From assembly GCA_020629835.1 (NCBI GenBank), contig JAHDCO010000030.1, forward strand, positions 1-44,055: 44,055 nucleotides of DNA, read 5' to 3'. The DNA comes from Granulosicoccaceae bacterium (GTDB lineage: Bacteria > Pseudomonadota > Gammaproteobacteria > Granulosicoccales > Granulosicoccaceae). The notes under the pieces are model-generated. The model searched no databases and was not told the DNA's origin. It saw nothing but the letters and a program-made list of their open reading frames with translations. The translations under genes and the position numbers were made by a program. Numbering within the stretch: position 1 is the stretch's first letter; each line of letters starts with the position of its first letter. Positions 7,975 through 16,850 of the stretch are shown here, piece after piece.

Positions 7975-9780
7975 ATGCGGTGCTGCGTTCAGCATTTGAA
8001 GAATCTTGCTGTTCAATAAATCGGTGTCCACGGGCTTGTGCAGCACATCAAAACCTGATGAGGTGAGTTCACTTACGCGTGCCGGTGAGGTATCACCGGT
8101 AACAATCAGTGCGGGTACTTGTATTTCCACCGCATCGCATAAGTCTTCGATGGCCTGTGTGCCCGTCATATGATCTCGAAGTCGATAATCCGCAATAATT
8201 AAATCAGGTGCCAGCTGAGAGTCTGCGAGTTGTTCAAGCGCATCGTCGGTGGTCTCCGCACAAATTGGATGAAAATTTAACTGTTTAAGCACAATGTGCA
8301 TCGCTTCGCGGATACTACTGTCATCGTCAATAACCACAATTACCGTTTCTTCGTCTGTGGCTGAAAATGGCGTTGTACTGACTAAGGTGTGCGGTGCCTG
8401 ACGGGGAAGCTTTTTACCCATGGGAACCACCAAACTGAACGTGGTTCCTTTACCGGGAGTTGACTTCATTTGTAAGTTCACGCCCAATAAATCGCTCAAG
8501 CGCTTCACAATAGATAAACCTAATCCCAAGCCCTTCGAACGGTCGCGTTCCGGGTTGCTGAGCTGGTAGTACTCTGAAAAAATAGCCGCATGTTCTGCTT
8601 CTGGAATACCTCGGCCGTTATCGGCGATGCGGATTCTATAGCCACCTTTAACTTGACTGTATTCGATGGAAACCAAGTTGCCTTCGCTGTGGGAAATAGC
8701 GTTTTCCAGCAGATTGCGGATAATACTCTCTAGTAATAAGGAATCCGTTTTCGCGTAGGCTTCGCCTCCTGTCAGTTGCACTTCTACGCCTTGCAGCGCA
8801 GCGGTGGGTTGAATTTGTGAGCGGATGTTCGTTAGCAATCGGGCCAAATCAAATTGTTCTTCTTCCACTTGAACCACGCCCGCGTCAAGGCGAGATAAAT
8901 CCAGCAAACTGTTGAATAAGCGGTTCAGTACTTCCTTACATTCAATTGCTTCATTGAGCGCGCGCTCCCCATCGGGTCTAACCGACGTTTTTAAGGTATT
9001 AAGAAATAACCCCAGTGCATGCAGGGGCTGACGCAAATCGTGGTTTGCTGCGGCAATGAAACTATCCTTGGCTTTTTGCTCTCGCTTACCACTGCGTAGC
9101 TCATCGACTGTTTGTGCCAACTCGAGTTTGGCTTTTTCCGCTGCATCGAACAGGGCTTTCGTGCGGGAATTTGATCGCACAATTAACCAAACACCTAAGC
9201 CGCCCGTCAATAACAGTAGCGCGGTGAATAAACGAATGTATCCGGATAGATTCTCAATCTGCAGCATGGCATCGTCGGTTCGAAGCAGTGCTTGCATGTA
9301 ATACCCGTGACCCAGCTGACGTACACCAGATGAGACTTTGCGTGTACTTGCTACCAACTGATTAACATCATCAAGCGTTAATTCATGGTTTGGGTCCATC
9401 AAAGATTCAGTTTCTTCGATGAACTTATCCGATATCTGAGCAAACTTATCGAGTAAAGGTTTATCGGTATTTTCAACAGGGAACTGAAAATTAAAAATTG
9501 ACAAGGCGCTCCACAGTACGTCGTAACGTTTTTGAGCGTATTGAATTCGTTCCTCGGAAGCCATGCCGGTTTGTATTTTTTCTAGTTGCAAAGCACGTAG
9601 CGATGCAATGAACTCATCAATATTTGAATCCGACTGCAGCAGATAGTTGAGCGCAGCTGGTCCTTCTTTTTCTTCAATCGTATCTTGGGTGTATGAAATA
9701 TGCGATTGCACTGTCCACATCATCATTGCGCTCAGTGCCGCGCAGATGAGTAATATGAATCCGAGTATGCGCTCTACCAA
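7930..9780 (-). CDS. Hybrid sensor histidine kinase with C-terminal receiver domain
   Basis: An inner-membrane signalling protein of 616 residues. Helix 1 spans about 5-24. A periplasmic or extracytoplasmic region of about 155 residues follows, then helix 2 at about 184-201 and a short coiled linker. The HisKA site is in NHDLRQPLHALG with H247. The ATPase domain shows LLENAISHSE, DNGRGIP and GLGLGLSIVKRL. A receiver domain (about 480-605) has acidic pocket VIDDDSS and phospho-acceptor D531 in IIADYR, with the lysine in VLHKPVD. No DNA-binding or cyclase output is attached, so another regulator must act downstream. The start is TTG with AGGCG ten bases before. It lies 16 bases after the exported sulfite-oxidase-fold gene, suggesting that protein is its periplasmic partner. 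Confidence 0.92.
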   Translation of the reverse strand: MVERILGFILLICAALSAMMMWTVQSHISYTQDTIEEKEGPAALNYLLQSDSNIDEFIASLRALQLEKIQTGMASEERIQYAQKRYDVLWSALSIFNFQFPVENTDKPLLDKFAQISDKFIEETESLMDPNHELTLDDVNQLVASTRKVSSGVRQLGHGYYMQALLRTDDAMLQIENLSGYIRLFTALLLLTGGLGVWLIVRSNSRTKALFDAAEKAKLELAQTVDELRSGKREQKAKDSFIAAANHDLRQPLHALGLFLNTLKTSVRPDGERALNEAIECKEVLNRLFNSLLDLSRLDAGVVQVEEEQFDLARLLTNIRSQIQPTAALQGVEVQLTGGEAYAKTDSLLLESIIRNLLENAISHSEGNLVSIEYSQVKGGYRIRIADNGRGIPEAEHAAIFSEYYQLSNPERDRSKGLGLGLSIVKRLSDLLGVNLQMKSTPGKGTTFSLVVPMGKKLPRQAPHTLVSTTPFSATDEETVIVVIDDDSSIREAMHIVLKQLNFHPICAETTDDALEQLADSQLAPDLIIADYRLRDHMTGTQAIEDLCDAVEIQVPALIVTGDTSPARVSELTSSGFDVLHKPVDTDLLNSKILQMLNAAPHSGGIGDKIRANSGV

Positions 9781-9796
9781 GGTATTCGCCTACGCA

Positions 9797-10342
9797 TCAT
9801 TGAACAATGAGATGAGTTAACTGCCAAACACTGGAGGCGTTGTTTTTCTTGGTTAAAAGTTCTGGGTACTCGTCCCAAGGGAAAATTATCCATAACGGTC
9901 CCAGCTCACGAATGCTCATAGGCTTGCCGTTTTTCTGGAAGGCCACAATGATTGGGTAGGTCTGGCTATTCAGCTTCTCAAGATCAAACCAGTAGTTGTC
10001 TTCGGCTTCCGCTCGAATCACCACTTCATCGGCAACAACACCAGTTTTCGCAAGTAGTTCGTTAAACCGAACCCCGGTGAATTCATCCGGGCCGTTCGGT
10101 GTCCAAGGTGTTTTGGTTGTAACGGTGGTTAGGGGCATGGATTCGAGCATTGCGCGGTCGAACTCGGCAACCGGCTCGCCGTTACGTTCGGCATTGCCAT
10201 GAACAATGCTGCCGCTGATGATCAATAACACTTCACCTTCAGCTGGCTCAAGCGCGAGTGCGTTTGTCACTGCCAGTAGCGCGGACAAACCAACAATAAC
10301 GAGTCGTTTCGCTATTTTTTCAACCATCTTCTTCGTATCCAT
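9797..10342 (-). CDS. Exported sulfite-oxidase-fold (molybdopterin-binding-like) protein lacking cysteine
   Basis: 181 residues with an N-terminal signal peptide: a basic start, a hydrophobic stretch at about 14-28 and likely cleavage near ALA-LEP. The rest matches the small Oxidored_molyb (PF00174-like) domain: LIISGSIV, a TPWTPNGPDEFTGV segment corresponding to the substrate-entry region, FNELLAKTGV, a DNYWFDLEKL segment, then GKPMSIRELGPLWIIFPWDE. Full enzymes of this fold bind molybdenum through one cysteine. This protein has no cysteine at all, so it probably is not a normal molybdoenzyme. It is first in a two-gene minus-strand unit with the hybrid kinase, which suggests a periplasmic sensing role. 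An AT-rich TATATA lies upstream at 10400-10405, but I see no matching -35 box. Confidence 0.82.
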   Translation of the reverse strand: MDTKKMVEKIAKRLVIVGLSALLAVTNALALEPAEGEVLLIISGSIVHGNAERNGEPVAEFDRAMLESMPLTTVTTKTPWTPNGPDEFTGVRFNELLAKTGVVADEVVIRAEAEDNYWFDLEKLNSQTYPIIVAFQKNGKPMSIRELGPLWIIFPWDEYPELLTKKNNASSVWQLTHLIVQ

Positions 10343-10465
10343 TCGACCACGGAAGCACGCACCCCAGCGTTTATCGTGCTCACGATGTGCAACATACCCT
10401 ATATAAACGACGAAATCATGGCCGAATTCATTGAGTCACCGTGCAGTGAGCTCAGCCTTGCATCC

Positions 10466-12514
10466 TCAGGCAATATTCAAGCGATCAACAATAGCGTCGA
10501 TGTCCAATGACTGTTGGGTAGCGGTTTCGCTGGCTTGTTGCAACCAGTTGAGTGTGTCTACAATCGCTTGAATCTCGGTGTTGCGTTCTTTCAAGTGCAA
10601 ACGGATACGCCTTTCGGCATCGGCCACGGCGGCCTCGGTTAGGCCGTCCGCGCGGGGCGTACCTGGAAAACACGCCAAAACATCGGCGGCGGTTTTCGTC
10701 GTGTACGCGGCCAGGTCCAATTCTGGTGCGCGCCAACTTTCCAAATCATTGGCCAATAAGGTGGCTCGGGTAACCAGTTTGTCTACGACCGTATGACGTT
10801 GAGCGGTTCCTAGTACTCTTAGCAACTTGCGCATAGCATCAGCGGCGCTTTGTAGTTGATCAAAATCATCCATGTACAGCCCCTGGCTACTCTGCCAATT
10901 TGCCAGCAGTCTGGATGCAACGGTCTCAGATTCCACATGGTCGGATAGCTCAATGGCGTAGTCCACCATGCTCTCCAGTTCAGCCCATTGTGTTTTCATA
11001 CCCCGGTACCCGGGGCCGAGCGCTAAGCGGTACTCGGTGTTATTGATGAACAACTCGCGAAACCGCAGAACCTTGGCCAGCTGGCTGAGCAGGCGCCGGT
11101 GTTCGATGGTTAGATTTGCCGGTTTGTCCACGCTGAATTCCATGAACTGCCGGCGCGCGTTGAAGTAATCGGCATCCACCACATCCGGTTCGCTCCAGTT
11201 GTTGCCTCCAAGTTCTTCTATGAGATTCAACAGCTGCTTTTTTGATGGAATGCGCTCTAAGTGAAAATGTGCCTGTAGATCCTGTAGCTCTTGTTCAATT
11301 AACCGCGCCTGATGATGTGCGCGTCGCAGCAGAGTTCGGGTAGATCGGTACGCCAAATGAGGGTGGATGTAACTCTTGAAATCCTTTGGCTGACGGTCAA
11401 CCAACTCCACCATGGAAGACAAACGCACCAATTGCAGCGCTGTTAACGATCGGTCGTTATCCAGTTTGTTGAGTATGGGGTTTTTAAGCGTGTCTCGAAC
11501 GCAGTCACTCCAGGCGTGCAGGCGTGTTGGCAGATCATCGAGGTGTTGGAATTCCACTTGTTCAAGTCCAACATCGGCCAATCGCTTTGCAAGTTCGTGT
11601 ATCTGTGAGATGGGGGCTGACGTATCGTTGGCAGCATCTTCCAGAAAGCGATGTGAATTCGTCTGGTCCGGTTGACCCATCAATTGCATGATAGTGGTCA
11701 GTTCGTCCAGGTTTAAATCCTGGGCAATCGCCATAGCCAGTGGGGCATCAAAATGATCGGGGAGCTCTGGTAACCAGGGTTGCCCATCGGCTAGTTCGGT
11801 TAAATGTTTTGGAGGGCAGGCGGTACCTACTGCGATATCTAGTTGCAATGAAATGCCGCTAACGCCCCGAATGCTTTCTGCGACATTGCCAAACCAATTG
11901 GATAATGGCTCACCAACGTTGTAGTCGGGCAGCCGAATTTGCCATTCGTTTAAGGCAGTGTCGATGAGCTCCAAATTGACATCGGGAGTGCAACCGTCCA
12001 TGCGTAATTCGTAACGGCGTTCCGCACACGCTTGCTCATCGGTTCTGCGCGCGAGTATGGCGGGGAATAAAAGCAGTGGCGCACGAGCCATGTGCGGGCT
12101 GTTGGGTTTTTGCCATTGCAGGAAACCAGCGGCTAAATATAAGCGCTGAATCCCGGGTTGTTTCACCAGCGCGTTCATAACCTGAATTTGTTTGCATCGC
12201 TCGTACAGTTCTTCAAGCGAGTGACGCGTCAGTAAGTTGGCCTTTGTGCGCTGCTTGCTCGGCGGCTTAGTGCGCTTTAAGGGCGCTACGGTGTCAGTTT
12301 CTTTAACATCCGGTAAGCCTATGGCGTCAGGCACCAAGTCCAATCGGCCATCGGGTTGAGTCAGGATGTCCGAAATAGCCAGTGGAGAATGCGGGTGAAC
12401 ATCGATGTCGCCCCGGCGTGTGGCCCACTCAAGTGTTCGGTGCCAATTCTCGTGGGCGTCGCGGCGGCGGCGAGACACAGCATTTTCATTCGGTGGTGGG
12501 GTTACAACATTCAC
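10466..12514 (-). CDS. Stand-alone DUF4011-type protein without helicase motor
   Basis: 682 residues, predicted cytosolic, no signal or membrane helix. Residues about 97-240 read like the DUF4011 domain: EELYERCKQIQ, LYLAAGFLQWQ, ARAPLLLFPAIL, then an LPDYNV segment. From memory this domain starts very large superfamily I helicase proteins. The C-terminal half is helical and includes LGPGYRGMKTQWAELESM, resembling a segment found between helicase motifs in those proteins. No Walker A (GxxxxGKT/S), no Walker B and no nuclease motif is present. It may therefore be a scaffold or a reduced descendant of the helicase. The start is GTG, with no strong ribosome site. It stands alone on the minus strand, divergent from msrP and about 120 bases upstream of the kinase pair. 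Role unknown; defence is possible because related large proteins occur in defence loci. Confidence 0.7.
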   Translation of the reverse strand: MNVVTPPPNENAVSRRRRDAHENWHRTLEWATRRGDIDVHPHSPLAISDILTQPDGRLDLVPDAIGLPDVKETDTVAPLKRTKPPSKQRTKANLLTRHSLEELYERCKQIQVMNALVKQPGIQRLYLAAGFLQWQKPNSPHMARAPLLLFPAILARRTDEQACAERRYELRMDGCTPDVNLELIDTALNEWQIRLPDYNVGEPLSNWFGNVAESIRGVSGISLQLDIAVGTACPPKHLTELADGQPWLPELPDHFDAPLAMAIAQDLNLDELTTIMQLMGQPDQTNSHRFLEDAANDTSAPISQIHELAKRLADVGLEQVEFQHLDDLPTRLHAWSDCVRDTLKNPILNKLDNDRSLTALQLVRLSSMVELVDRQPKDFKSYIHPHLAYRSTRTLLRRAHHQARLIEQELQDLQAHFHLERIPSKKQLLNLIEELGGNNWSEPDVVDADYFNARRQFMEFSVDKPANLTIEHRRLLSQLAKVLRFRELFINNTEYRLALGPGYRGMKTQWAELESMVDYAIELSDHVESETVASRLLANWQSSQGLYMDDFDQLQSAADAMRKLLRVLGTAQRHTVVDKLVTRATLLANDLESWRAPELDLAAYTTKTAADVLACFPGTPRADGLTEAAVADAERRIRLHLKERNTEIQAIVDTLNWLQQASETATQQSLDIDAIVDRLNIA

Positions 12515-12723
12515 AGGTTTCTAAAGGCCTATGTGGATTCATCAATCGGTGGTCACCGGGTAATTCAGGAATCGCGCCAAGGCCTAGTTCAATAAGCAAC
12601 TTGTGACGTACATAGAGTGGGTACGGCCTGAAATTGGCAGGCGTTACGGAATTATCTATCCGTTTGTGGGTCTACACTCGGGTAAGCAAAGTGAATGCAA
12701 CGAACACGAAGGTGGTGGTAAGA

Positions 12724-13689
12724 ATGCGAGATTGGATGAAATTGGCGGGAATCCGCTCCAGTGAGATAACCGATGAAACGGTGTTCAAACAACGACGCCA
12801 ACTCATTCAAGCCGCAGCGGTTGCTGGAATGACGGGGGCCATTAGCGCTGAAGCATCGGCCACCACCCCTAAACTTTCCATGCCAATCAAATCCACCGAT
12901 TACACCGTCGATGGCGAGTTAACCTCAGAAGAAACGGCGACTACTTACAACAACTTTTATGAGTTAGGTACGGACAAGGGAGACCCAGTCAAAAACGCGG
13001 GCTTTCTAAAGACTGAACCGTGGAGTGTCGTGATTGATGGGGAGTGTGATGCGCCAGGAACGTACACACTGGAAGACATTTTAAAACCCCATGACATTGA
13101 AGAGCGCGTGTACCGTTTGAGATGCGTGGAGGCTTGGTCGATGGTCATTCCATGGAACGGTTTCGCTTTGGGGGATTTGTTGAAGCGCTTTAAACCGAAC
13201 AGTAAGGCCAAGTACGTAGCGTTCGAAACGGTGAGTGATCAAAACCTTCCGGGTATGCGCAGCCGTGTGTTGGATTGGCCTTATCGAGAAGGACTTCGTA
13301 TTGATGAAGCGATGCATCCACTATCTTTCATGGCCATCGGTATGTATGGCAATGTCATTCCCAACCAGAACGGAGCACCGCTGCGGTTAGTGGTGCCATG
13401 GAAGTATGGTTTTAAAAGCATCAAGTCGATTGTGCGAATCAGCTTTGTGGAAGATACACCGCCAACCAGTTGGAACATGTCTGCCCCGCATGAATATGGG
13501 TTCTACAGTAACGTTAACCCAGAAGTCTCACACCCTCGTTGGAGCCAAGCCAAAGAGCGACAGCTGACCGGCTCAACTAGCGGTTTGGCTGCGCTGTTCG
13601 CCTCTAAAACGGAAACCGCTTATTTGAACGGCTATGCCGACGAAGTAGCCAGCTTGTACGCTGATATGGATTTAAAGAAGTACTTCTAA
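12724..13689 (+). CDS. msrP: MsrP, periplasmic methionine-sulfoxide reductase catalytic subunit
   Basis: A molybdopterin enzyme that repairs oxidised methionines in periplasmic proteins with electrons from quinol via MsrQ. The 321 residues follow E. coli YedY/MsrP closely: NNFYELGTDKGDP, then RLRCVEAWSMVIPWNG with the Mo ligand C134, AMHPLSFMAIGMYG, PQNGAP-like NQNGAPLRLVVPWKYGFK, and EYGFYSNVNPEVSHPRWSQA. The N-terminus has a twin-arginine signal (KQRRQLIQAA) for folded export. I start at ATG 12724 because AAGGTGG lies about eight bases upstream; an in-frame TTG at 12634 would add 30 residues unlike any family member. msrQ follows two bases after the stop. Divergent from the DUF4011 gene across about 210 bases. 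Confidence 0.97.
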   Translation: MRDWMKLAGIRSSEITDETVFKQRRQLIQAAAVAGMTGAISAEASATTPKLSMPIKSTDYTVDGELTSEETATTYNNFYELGTDKGDPVKNAGFLKTEPWSVVIDGECDAPGTYTLEDILKPHDIEERVYRLRCVEAWSMVIPWNGFALGDLLKRFKPNSKAKYVAFETVSDQNLPGMRSRVLDWPYREGLRIDEAMHPLSFMAIGMYGNVIPNQNGAPLRLVVPWKYGFKSIKSIVRISFVEDTPPTSWNMSAPHEYGFYSNVNPEVSHPRWSQAKERQLTGSTSGLAALFASKTETAYLNGYADEVASLYADMDLKKYF

Positions 13690-13691
13690 CG

Positions 13692-14357
13692 ATGGAGACC
13701 GCTGCAACAGCCACAACAGCCGTGCCAAAATCCAAACGCCGCAAAGCTTCCCGGTGGACGTGGGTGTCCTGGTTGAAGGTTGTGGTGTTTATCCTGGGGC
13801 TGGTGCCTGCTGCGGCGATTGTTGGGTCGGTTGTCACCGGTAAGGCAGGGCCTAACCCGATCGAATTTATCACGCATTCAACCGGTGAGATGGCGCTGCG
13901 TTTGATGTTACTTGGCTTGTTACTGTCACCCATGCGTTGGTGGTTCAAGTCAACGGTGCCTATTCGTTTTCGACGTATGGTGGGGCTCTTTGCGTTTTTC
14001 TATGTGATGTTGCATTTTCTCACTTACGCGGTACTTGATCAGCAACTGGACATCGACGCATTGCTTGATGATGTGCTGAAACGCGAATACATCATCGCAG
14101 GCTTTGTGAGTTTGCTGATCCTTATTCCATTGGCCGTGACGTCAACCCAGTCTATGATGAAGCGCCTGGGTAAGCGTTGGGTGTCTCTGCATCGCTGGGT
14201 GTATGTGGCGGCAATTGCTGCCGTTCTGCATTACATTTGGTTGGCCAAAGGCGATCAACTGGAGCCGTTGATTTACGCTGCGGTATTGGCCTTACTACTG
14301 GGCTTGCGAATTTGGCGACATTTTTCGCGCAAAACGAAACGTGTAAAGCCTGCATAA
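13692..14357 (+). CDS. msrQ: MsrQ, heme-binding membrane subunit of MsrPQ
   Basis: The inner-membrane b-type cytochrome that passes quinol electrons to MsrP. It has 221 residues with about six helices. Family landmarks are the GPNPIEFITHSTGEMALRL segment, PMRWW, RRMVGLFAFFYVMLHF, and the RLGKRWVSLHRWVYVAA segment ending in LHYIWLAK. The histidines in these helices are the expected heme ligands. The N-terminus carries an extra basic, Ala/Thr-rich cytoplasmic stretch of about 22 residues. It starts two bases after the msrP stop, so the two are co-expressed. It ends at a hairpin shared with convergent mdh. Confidence 0.95.
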   Translation: METAATATTAVPKSKRRKASRWTWVSWLKVVVFILGLVPAAAIVGSVVTGKAGPNPIEFITHSTGEMALRLMLLGLLLSPMRWWFKSTVPIRFRRMVGLFAFFYVMLHFLTYAVLDQQLDIDALLDDVLKREYIIAGFVSLLILIPLAVTSTQSMMKRLGKRWVSLHRWVYVAAIAAVLHYIWLAKGDQLEPLIYAAVLALLLGLRIWRHFSRKTKRVKPA

Positions 14358-14391
14358 AATGCGCCTTCTGCGTTCCATACGCGCATAAAAA

Positions 14392-14421
14392 AGCCAGCGC
14401 GAATGCTCTTTCGCGCTGGCT
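14392..14421. terminator. Bidirectional intrinsic terminator between msrQ and mdh
   Basis: AGCCAGCGCGAA (14392-14403) and its perfect complement (14410-14421) form a twelve-pair stem with a six-base loop. On the minus strand the hairpin is followed by TTTTTT, a full intrinsic terminator for mdh. On the plus strand only CTTTAA follows, so termination of msrPQ may be weaker. Confidence 0.9.
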
Positions 14422-14442
14422 CTTTAACGCTTCGGATACCTA

Positions 14443-15423
14443 CTAGCTGAGTAAGTCTTTAACGGTGTCACGCTCTTCGTGAAGCTCAGCCTGGCTGGCC
14501 AGCATCTTTTCCTTCATCGCATCCGTCACCGTCAGATCATCGATGATGGTGTAGTCGCCGTCTTTGCAGGTAACAGGAAATGAGTAGATCAGACCTTCTT
14601 CAATACCGTAGCTGCCGTCGCTGGGCACGGCCATACTGACCCAATCACCATCGGGTGTACCTTGCACCCAACTGGCCATGTGATCTACGACGCCGTTTGC
14701 CGCAGATGCCGCACTGGAGCTGCCTCGTGCATCAATAACCGCCGCACCTCGTTTTGCCACCGTAGGGATAAAGGTGTCATGTGCCCAAGCGGTGTCAACC
14801 AGATCTGTTGCAGCTTTGCCGTCGACAGTAGCCCAGGTGATGTCAGGCACCTGAGTGGTGGAATGATTTCCCCAAATAACCATCTTTGTAATGTCGCTAA
14901 CCTTTGCGTCTGTTTTGGCGGCCAGTTGCGAGATCGCTCGGTTGTGGTCAAGACGCGTTAGCGCGGTGATGTTGCGCGGGTTAATGTTTGGGGCGTTCGC
15001 TTTTAAAATGTAAGCGTTGGTGTTAGCCGGGTTCCCAACCACGACCACCTTGCACTCCGGGCTACCGACTTCGTTCAGAATCTGGCCGAGCGAGCTGAAG
15101 ATCTTACCGTTGTCGCTGATCAGGTCTTTTCGTTCCATGCCAGGGCCACGAGGTTTCGCGCCGACAAACAACGCAGCGTCAACATCGGTTAACGCAACTT
15201 TGGGGTCATCAGTGCATACCACGTCGTGCAACAGCGGAAAGGCGCAATCGTCCAGCTCCATCTTTACCGCTTCTAGAAGACCCAGAGCCGGTGTGATTTC
15301 GAGCAACTGCAGGCTCACTGGCTGATCTGGACCGTAGATGTCTCCATTGGCAATGCGAAACAACATGGAGTAGCAAATTTGACCGGCGGCACCGGTTACC
15401 GCGATGCGTTTTGGTTCGCTCAT
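14443..15423 (-). CDS. mdh: Malate dehydrogenase (NAD-dependent, 'cytosolic-type' family)
   Basis: Interconverts malate and oxaloacetate in the TCA cycle. 326 residues: the nucleotide loop TGAAGQI near the N-terminus, the LEITPAL segment closing the NAD site, the mobile loop [11 protein letters not shown] with substrate arginines, [11 protein letters not shown], the LTRLDHNRA motif, and catalytic histidine in [11 protein letters not shown]. The length and [11 protein letters not shown] start match the group that includes cytosolic eukaryotic and many beta/gammaproteobacterial enzymes, not the 312-residue E. coli type. No good ribosome site precedes the ATG. It is divergent from nrdR across about 140 bases and convergent with msrQ. 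Confidence 0.96.
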   Translation of the reverse strand: MSEPKRIAVTGAAGQICYSMLFRIANGDIYGPDQPVSLQLLEITPALGLLEAVKMELDDCAFPLLHDVVCTDDPKVALTDVDAALFVGAKPRGPGMERKDLISDNGKIFSSLGQILNEVGSPECKVVVVGNPANTNAYILKANAPNINPRNITALTRLDHNRAISQLAAKTDAKVSDITKMVIWGNHSTTQVPDITWATVDGKAATDLVDTAWAHDTFIPTVAKRGAAVIDARGSSSAASAANGVVDHMASWVQGTPDGDWVSMAVPSDGSYGIEEGLIYSFPVTCKDGDYTIIDDLTVTDAMKEKMLASQAELHEERDTVKDLLS

Positions 15424-15566
15424 GGCAGGGTAAATTCTCTAATGTGTTGACGAGTTGAACACCGAACATCTAAACAGGAGTATGCCGGCGGCAGATAACT
15501 CTAAAATGGTAACACAGGGGCATGTGCTACCCTCCGCAGCGCTGAACGATTAACCGAGTGAGAACC

Positions 15567-16079
15567 GTGCGTTGTCCTTTTTGTGGTGCCATCGACACCC
15601 GAGTGGTTGATTCGCGCTTGGTAGGTGACAGCGACCAAGTGCGTCGCCGTCGCGAGTGTACCGAATGTGAAGAACGATTCACCACGTACGAAACGGCCGA
15701 GTTAAACCTGCCGCGTATCGTTAAATCCGACAATAGTCGTGAACCATTCTCGGCCGCAAAGCTGTACAGTGGATTTCAGAAAGCGCTCGAGAAACGGCCA
15801 GTCAGTGTGGAGTCGATTGATGAGGCCGTGGCCAGAGTCAAGCATCGCCTGCTTGTTGCTGGTGAACGAGAAGTGCCATCTCGACAGCTGGGAGAGTGGG
15901 TGATGGACGAATTGCGCAAGTTAGACCAGGTCGCGTACATTCGCTTCGCATCGGTATACCGGCGTTTTGATGACGTGGCTGAATTTCGTGAAGCGATCGA
16001 GGTACTAGAGCAGCATCCAGCCAGCCCCGAATCCGCCAATCAGCTCTCATTGCTTAAAGACGATGCGGAAGAACCCTGA
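15567..16079 (+). CDS. nrdR: Transcriptional repressor NrdR
   Basis: Represses ribonucleotide reductase genes when dATP is high. The Zn ribbon is formed by C3, C6, C31 and C34 (CPFC and CTEC), with [15 protein letters not shown] as the DNA-binding part. The ATP-cone follows: [34 protein letters not shown] and the end motif [17 protein letters not shown]-terminal tail of about 20 residues goes beyond the E. coli length. I favour the GTG at 15567, which places CPFC right after the start as in the family; another GTG lies in frame at 15558. E. coli nrdR heads the rib/nus operon, but that is not the arrangement here. NrdR boxes near rnr genes cannot be checked because none are in the window. Confidence 0.96.
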   Translation: MRCPFCGAIDTRVVDSRLVGDSDQVRRRRECTECEERFTTYETAELNLPRIVKSDNSREPFSAAKLYSGFQKALEKRPVSVESIDEAVARVKHRLLVAGEREVPSRQLGEWVMDELRKLDQVAYIRFASVYRRFDDVAEFREAIEVLEQHPASPESANQLSLLKDDAEEP

Positions 16080-16208
16080 CCTTGAGCGCACTTCCAGCCG
16101 ACTCATGCCCGGATAGCAAGGTGCTTTGACAATCCGATCGCAACACCGGGCGCGGCGCCGTGCCACACTTCGAGCCTGGTGTTTCTTAATTGAAGTGAGT
16201 GCAAGACC

Positions 16209-16778
16209 TTGTCAACCATCGTTGTGGCCCGAAAGGGCAATACCGCCTGTATCGCCGCAGATACATTAACCACGTTCGGCGACATCCGTTTGGGTTCAAA
16301 GCTGGATTGCCACCACTCCAAAATCCAGACCTTTGGCAAGACGCACCTTGGGATTGTGGGTAGCGCGGCACACACTCTGGTGGCTGAGCGCGCGTTCCGG
16401 GACCCCGAGGCTGAGGCCGATTTTTCAACGCGAGACACAACCTTTGATTCATTGGTGCGATTGCACCCCATCCTGAAAGAGAAATACTTCCTGAACTCTA
16501 AGGATCAGGAGGACGATCCTTACGAAACCACGCAGATTGACGCCGTGTTCGTTAACCCGAATGGAATCTTTGCGCTGTATTCGCTGCGAGAGGTGTACGA
16601 ATACACCCGGTTCTGGGCTGTGGGGTCAGGTGCTTGTTTTGCGCTGGGGGCTATGCATGCGGTTTATGACAAATATAAAAGTGCAAAAGACATTGCCAAA
16701 GCCGGCGCTGAAGCCGGGGCCGAATTCGATACATCGTCGCATTTGCCCTTAAACATCAAGACTGTTCGTCTGCAGTAA
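16209..16778 (+). CDS. Proteasome-like N-terminal nucleophile peptidase (BPH/HslV-related)
   Basis: 189 residues of the proteasome beta/HslV Ntn-hydrolase fold. The start reads MSTIVVARKGNTACIAADTL, and removal of Met would expose Ser1 as nucleophile, followed by Thr. D17 (mature numbering) is conserved as in HslV, and K30 or K37 may be the basic residue. The middle VGSAAHTLVAERAF segment, the LHPILKEKYFLN and DDPYETTQI segments, and the GSGACFALGAMHAVYD motif separate it from classical HslV. They resemble what I recall of the bacterial homologue named BPH, a ring-forming peptidase without hslU. No ATPase gene is near; its neighbours are nrdR and ndk. The start is a TTG, fixed because a stop lies just upstream (16191). 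Substrate and partner unknown. Confidence 0.82.
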   Translation: MSTIVVARKGNTACIAADTLTTFGDIRLGSKLDCHHSKIQTFGKTHLGIVGSAAHTLVAERAFRDPEAEADFSTRDTTFDSLVRLHPILKEKYFLNSKDQEDDPYETTQIDAVFVNPNGIFALYSLREVYEYTRFWAVGSGACFALGAMHAVYDKYKSAKDIAKAGAEAGAEFDTSSHLPLNIKTVRLQ

Positions 16779-16850
16779 GCGCAGGCGCGGGATCTGCAAA
16801 CACGCTAGAATGGGGAGTTAACTTAATTCATCTTTACGGAAAACACCCCA

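Noticed and set aside
12634-12723. TTG start adding 30 residues to MsrP
   Set aside because: Would bury the twin-arginine signal; ATG 12724 has a better ribosome site.
16209-16778. Calling this gene hslV
   Set aside because: The middle and C-terminal motifs do not follow HslV and no hslU is adjacent.
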